The translations under genes and the position numbers were made by a program. This document shows, in pieces, positions 51,250 to 64,000 of a stretch of 64,000 nt of DNA. Every line of letters starts with the position of its first letter. Position 1 is the first letter of the stretch. The notes below the pieces were generated by a model, which was given only the letters and a program-made list of their open reading frames with translations, searched no databases and was not told the DNA's origin. The stretch comes from Dasypus novemcinctus (taxonomy: Eukaryota > Chordata > Mammalia > Cingulata > Dasypodidae), in the NCBI RefSeq assembly GCF_030445035.2, contig NC_080695.1, forward strand, positions 53,151,954 to 53,215,953, written 5' to 3'.

Positions 51250-53425
51250 GTAAGGCTGTCTGTAGCTCTCTCCTCCTAGTTCTTCATCTGCCCTTCTATT
51301 GGTTCCTCTTCTATTTGGGGAAGGGGAGAGAAAGTTAAGAGTTTGAACCCTGGGGTCAGCTCTGGGTCAGAGCCGTTACAGTCTCTCTCTGTTTGGGTCT
51401 AAGCTTTCCTAACAGCAATGCCTACCATCTTTTTGCTCATTCAGTGAAATTTTGTTAAGTGCCTACTATGGACCAGGTACTGGGGCTACAACAATGAACA
51501 AGCACTTTGCCATGTTCTGGGCCCTACTTTGCAGGTATCTTCTTGCTCAATCCCCATAGCAACAATTTGCAGTCAGATGTTACCCACCATGTGTTTTTCC
51601 AACGATGGGTCACAACCATGAAAGGTTATGGAATCTTCAGTGGGTTAGATAGGAATTTTCTTACGCTTAACTAGAACAGAATCCATCAGCAAGCCATGCA
51701 CATCATAAGGATAAGTATTGTTTCATACAACTTTTCTTTCACTTGTGTGTGTGTGTGTGTTTGCATGAACTCAGGTGTGTAAATGCACTGGGTCATGCCA
51801 TAAAATGTTTTTCTTATTGTAGGTCAGGGTCAAAAGAATTTGAAAAACACTGCTCTAGAGCACAAGTTCTTTGAACATGAACACAGAGACTTGCTGAGTG
51901 GGTGGAAGCAATTGTCTCCCTTTCACAGATGAGGATGCTGAGTCTTGGGGAATTGAAGTACCATGTCTGAGACCACACTGCCAGTGAGGGGTAAAACAGA
52001 GATTTGGATCCTGGCAGCGGGCTCCAGGTCCCCCACACTTAACCACCAAGTTACCCTATTTTACAGCTGTAAGAACTAGGGTAAAAGTAGCATTCACTTA
52101 GGATTGTCTCACCACTTGGGGGAAATAAATGACCCCAGTGTGAAGGTTAATGACCTCTCTAGCTGCTTATCTCAAGCCACTTCTTTGCAATATGTAAGGT
52201 GCAAAAAGGCAGGGATCTTGTCTGTCTTGTTCATGGCTCTGCTGGGCGCCTAGCTGCATGGGTGGCACAAAAGAGCTCCTCAACGCTAAATCAAGAGGGG
52301 GCTTAGAGCCCACATGGTTGATGGATGGGATTCTGCTTGCAGCTGTAGACTCTCCCGGTTCCCTGGTGTGGAGGATGACCGTCCTCACCTCCCTGTTAGC
52401 TGACCTGGGTAAGTCCAAATGAACCAGAGAGTAGGTGTTGCAACTCTGCTGAGGCTCAGGGCCCAGCTGGCACATGGACAGTCCAGAGAGTCAAGTCTCC
52501 TGAGCACACACCAACCCCAGCGCCAACCCCAGGTTCAGTAAAGGTGACTGATGGAGGAATAAAATATGGATTAGAGTGGACTTAGTGGTATTTTACTATA
52601 GAACTATTGTGACTCTAGCAATGGAAGAAATGTTATAATTGATGTGGAGACAGTAGCCATGGGAGTTGCTGAGGGCAGGGAGAGGGAAGAAGAGGTGTGA
52701 TATGGGGACATTTTCAGGACTTGGAGTTGTCCTGAATGATATTGCAGGGACAGATGCAGGACATTATATATCCTGCCATGACCCACTGAATGGACTGGGA
52801 GAGAGTGTAAACTACAATATAAACTATAATCCACACTGTGTAGCAGTGCTCCAAAATGTATTCATCAAATGCAACGGATATGCCAAATTGATGAAAGAAT
52901 TTGTTGATGTGGGAGGAATGGGGGTGGGGTGGGGAGTGGGGTGTATGGGGACCTCTTATATTTTCTAATGTAACATTGTGATCTGTGTATCTTTTTTAAA
53001 AAAAGTTATATATATATATTTTTAAAAAGCTCTTCAAAAAATGTTTGTTGAGTGAATAAATGACTTTGGGCAAGTTGAAAGTTTTCCAGCTGGAGACCAG
53101 GAGTTGGCTGTTAAAATCCAAAGTTTCCCTTACCAAGGTGGTGAGTCCAGGGCACTACCCACTTGCCATTTCCTGCTCCAAATAAGAGGCTCCACTAGTT
53201 CCAAAGGCACTGGAACTTGGGGAGTCAAACCTGAAATGTCGGGGGAGTGAGGATCATGCCACAGTGGGGAAAACCCCACCAGAGTCAGGGCTGTGGCGCT
53301 GCACATTTTCTGTAGTCTAATAAGTGGTGCACCATGGTGCTGTGCCATGCACAACCAAAGCACCCTTCCCGACTGCTGAGAGGGGAGTCAGACCATGCAT
53401 TTATCACATCCTTGTCTGCTCGCAG
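51250..53425 (+). other. UMOD: UMOD intron 1 (5' UTR intron)
   Basis: 2.2 kb, with an (GT)n tract at about 51747-51764, an L2 3' piece at 52190-52275 and a probable lineage-specific L1 3' end at 52590-53035. Confidence 0.5.
52590..53035 (+). mobile_element. Probable L1 3' UTR fragment, lineage specific
   Basis: A continuous stretch with a G-rich tract (52917-52944), 'acctcttatattttctaatg' and an A/T tail looks like the 3' end of a fairly young LINE. I could not match it to a named family. Confidence 0.45.
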
Positions 53426-53522
53426 GATCTCAGGGACTGGGAGGAAACCCAAAGAGGGCCGCCTGTCCTTGTGGTCCAGCAGCACCTCCTAGGACCCGAA
53501 GCAGCTGCGAAGAAGAACTAGG
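53426..53522 (+). other. UMOD: UMOD 5' UTR in the start exon
   Basis: A pyrimidine-rich acceptor (CTTGTCTGCTCGCAG) ends at 53425. The 97 bases up to the ATG contain no upstream ATG. Confidence 0.6.
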
Positions 53523-63902
<10,380 letters not shown>

Positions 63903-64000
63903 GTGAGTTCAGGTCCTCTCTGCAGAAGGACCTGCTCCAGAAACCTCTGGGGCTTCCAGCTGTGGGCCCCCAGGTGTGCTGCAGGGCCTGCTTGAGGGCC

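Overview
The window is nuclear DNA of a placental mammal. The genes, splice sites and the abundance of MIR, L2, L1, MaLR and hAT copies show this. Four short interspersed elements carry a tRNA-like head (GTGGATTTGGCTCAATGG... / GGTTCAAACCC) typical of the DAS SINEs of Xenarthra, so the species is most likely an armadillo, sloth or anteater. Species-level assignment is inference.

Three host genes are recognisable, in the order known for human 16p12 (ACSM5, PDILT, UMOD). (1) Positions 1-1932: the 5' part of ACSM5 on the minus strand, with only its first coding exon (1708-1911) in the window. (2) Positions 17730-46245: the complete coding region of PDILT on the plus strand, 11 coding exons joining without frame error into 574 codons, ending in a KEEL endoplasmic-reticulum retention signal and followed by an AATAAA signal. 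(3) Positions about 51225-63902: UMOD (uromodulin, Tamm-Horsfall protein) on the plus strand, with a TATA-type promoter, a probable non-coding first exon and nine coding exons giving 619 codons. The last exon, with the GPI-anchor signal, lies beyond the window.

Positions 1933-17729 are the head-to-head intergenic interval between ACSM5 and PDILT. It is dominated by repeats, above all one 4.2-kb antisense L1 (4849-9069) that has 5' UTR and ORF1 but lacks most of ORF2, and carries tandem duplications in both untranslated regions. The PDILT introns hold many L2, MIR, hAT and SINE copies, several nested in one another. The 5-kb PDILT-UMOD interval ends in a putative kidney promoter with a near-consensus HNF1 site and an (AT)10 run that forms the TATA box.

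The three genes do not form a pathway: ACSM5 is a mitochondrial medium-chain acyl-CoA synthetase, PDILT a testis ER chaperone without a CXXC redox motif, and UMOD a filament-forming urinary glycoprotein. They are linked by position; in human, PDILT introns are known to carry variants that affect UMOD expression. I saw no sign of a new multi-gene system. The most notable items are the half-L1-like element, a SINE with an apparent 3' transduction, the SEKC pseudo-active site of PDILT, and a rearranged set of N-glycosylation sites in UMOD.
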